From contig NZ_CAMYOM010000008.1 in NCBI RefSeq assembly GCF_947260015.1, positions 1 through 64,000 of the forward strand: a stretch of 64,000 nt of DNA. The letters run 5' to 3'. The position numbers and the translations under genes are program-made. A model generated the notes under the pieces. That model did no database searches. It worked only from the letters and a program-made list of their open reading frames with translations, and had not been told where the DNA came from. This document shows, one piece after another, positions 62,768-64,000 of the stretch. Every line of letters begins with the position of its first letter. The stretch's first letter is position 1. Origin of the DNA: an uncultured Eudoraea sp. GTDB lineage: Bacteria > Bacteroidota > Bacteroidia > Flavobacteriales > Flavobacteriaceae.

Positions 62768-62924
62768 GCCGCCAACGTTTTTTGTATGATTTGCCGCAGT
62801 GTCAAACAAGTAACAAATTGGAGTGACACGAGCGATGCGAACTTGCGAAGTAATTTACACTAATGAAATTCCGCTGCAACCTGCCTGCCGGCAGGCAGGT
62901 TAATTATGCACCCTGTTGGAGGTT
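62768..62924 (-). repeat. attC-like intergenic element 13 with embedded perfect palindrome
   Basis: left GCCAACGTTTTTTGTATGATTTGCCGC, right TTATGCACCCTGTTGGAGG; 24-bp palindrome at 62878-62901. Confidence 0.55.
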
Positions 62925-62963
62925 GTTTACTTTTTTAATTTATTTTCTTTTTTAGCCTGAATT

Positions 62964-63404
62964 TTATTGTCTTTCAGCAAATTCTTTAAATTGCTTAAGC
63001 CATTTTTCAGCTGGTTTTCGATACATGCTTGGAAATAAAAGTGAAATCAGTTTTGGTATAACCCAATTTATACGAGTGTACTCGTATTCGAATTCATATT
63101 TGGTTTTATTCTCATTGAGAGCGACAAAATTACATTTCATTGTGTTATCCATATGTTTATGGTGATAACTAGCCTCAAACGAATGGGGGAGAGCATTTTT
63201 GGTTATTGTCTCGACCAGCTCCATTTTGTGCTTTCCGTGTTTGTAAAACATTTTGGACACAGCACCAACTTCACCCTTCTTTCCACTGATCAATTCTTTT
63301 TTAACAAATCCATCTTGATATTCTTTTAGGTTCTCCGGATTAGCAAAAAGTGTAGCTACTTTATTTAAAGGCTGATTAATCTCAATAGAACCTTTATGTT
63401 TCAT
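62964..63404 (-). CDS. SRPBCC family protein
   Basis: KGSIEINQPLNKVATLFANPENLKEYQDGF. Confidence 0.8.
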   Translation of the reverse strand: MKHKGSIEINQPLNKVATLFANPENLKEYQDGFVKKELISGKKGEVGAVSKMFYKHGKHKMELVETITKNALPHSFEASYHHKHMDNTMKCNFVALNENKTKYEFEYEYTRINWVIPKLISLLFPSMYRKPAEKWLKQFKEFAERQ

Positions 63405-63449
63405 TTTGATTTAGTTTAAATAATTTCGGAATAAGTTAATAAAATTACT

Positions 63450-63546
63450 TCCAACGGGTTCGTATATGAAAAGTAACAAATTTATGTGGGTTATTTTTCA
63501 GATTAAAATAAAGTTAGGAGAAAAGAAGCATACTTAAAGTTTAGCT
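63450..63546 (-). repeat. attC-like intergenic element 14
   Basis: left TCCAACGGGTTCGTATATGAAAAGTAAC, right GCATACTTAAAGTTTAGC. Confidence 0.55.
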
Positions 63547-63559
63547 CTTTCCTATTAAA

Positions 63560-63856
63560 TTAATTCATCAATAACCCCAATTTTTTGGTTATCATCCAAT
63601 CATGCTCTGCTTTGTACATGGACTCTTCATTGTTAAAAAATAAAAGAAAATTTATGGGTACAGCATCTTTCCTATTTTTGATTTCCAAATATTCTAAGTC
63701 TGGTGGCATCACCACATCATTTTTAATATATGAATCAGTTATTATTGCCTGATAAGTAATCTTACCCTTCAAAGTTTGAGAATAAGAAAAATTAAAGAAT
63801 ACTATAATTACAAATACTCCAAAAATCTTTTTCATTTTAGTCAGTGTGCTATTCAT
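63560..63856 (-). pseudogene. truncated GLPGLI family protein (N-terminal part only)
   Basis: signal peptide and LKGKITYQAI...LFFNNEESMYKAEHD typical of the GLPGLI N-terminus, but stops at 98 aa next to element 14. Confidence 0.6.
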
Positions 63857-63871
63857 ATTTATTTGGTCTTA

Positions 63872-63996
63872 TTGCAGCTAAGGTATTTGTGTATGATTTG
63901 TTCGGAAAATTTGATTTGAATTTGCCTAGTAGTGAATATACGAAAATGTAGAAATTGTTCCTTGTCTTAACTAACAACTGCATGCGTTGTAGCCAG
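63872..63996 (-). repeat. attC-like intergenic element 15
   Basis: left TGCAGCTAAGGTATTTGTGTATGATTTG, right TGCATGCGTTGTAGCC. Confidence 0.55.
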
Positions 63997-64000
63997 AGTA

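Noticed and set aside
45323-63996. Calling the intergenic elements simple Rho-independent terminators or MITE/IS ends
   Set aside because: Conserved ends without T-runs, variable interiors and no target-site duplications noticed. Not fully excluded; a REP-like origin remains the main alternative.

Overview
This is a 64-kb chromosomal segment of a Bacteroidota genome, probably a marine Flavobacteriaceae (inferred from the DUF6090, DUF2490 and GLPGLI families, low GC and the sterol genes). It falls into two parts. Part 1 (about 0-43 kb) is ordinary single-gene chromosome: cPG-synthetase-like GTPase, serine hydrolase, MscS channel, CbpA/CbpM, M81 peptidase, VPS10/BNR protein, DUF885, penicillin acylase, KatG, bestrophin. 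It contains a divergent pair: an oxidosqualene cyclase (OSC, minus strand, VSDCTAE motif) and a squalene monooxygenase (plus strand). Together these are the two committed enzymes of sterol / 3-hydroxy-triterpenol synthesis, which is rare in bacteria. Part 2 (about 43-64 kb) has every supported gene on the minus strand. Almost every gene or small operon is separated by a diverged, structured 65-175 bp element with conserved ends (+ strand left end about YAACG..TTGTGTATG; right end about ATAC..nTGTTR, imperfectly complementary to each other). I read these as an integron-attC-like / cassette-like array without an integrase in the window. It carries an arsR-arsC-acr3 operon, gene remnants and small hypothetical genes as 'cassettes'. 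No rRNA, tRNA, CRISPR, transposase or phage genes were recognised. All homology calls are from reading the translations by eye; no searches or folding were run.
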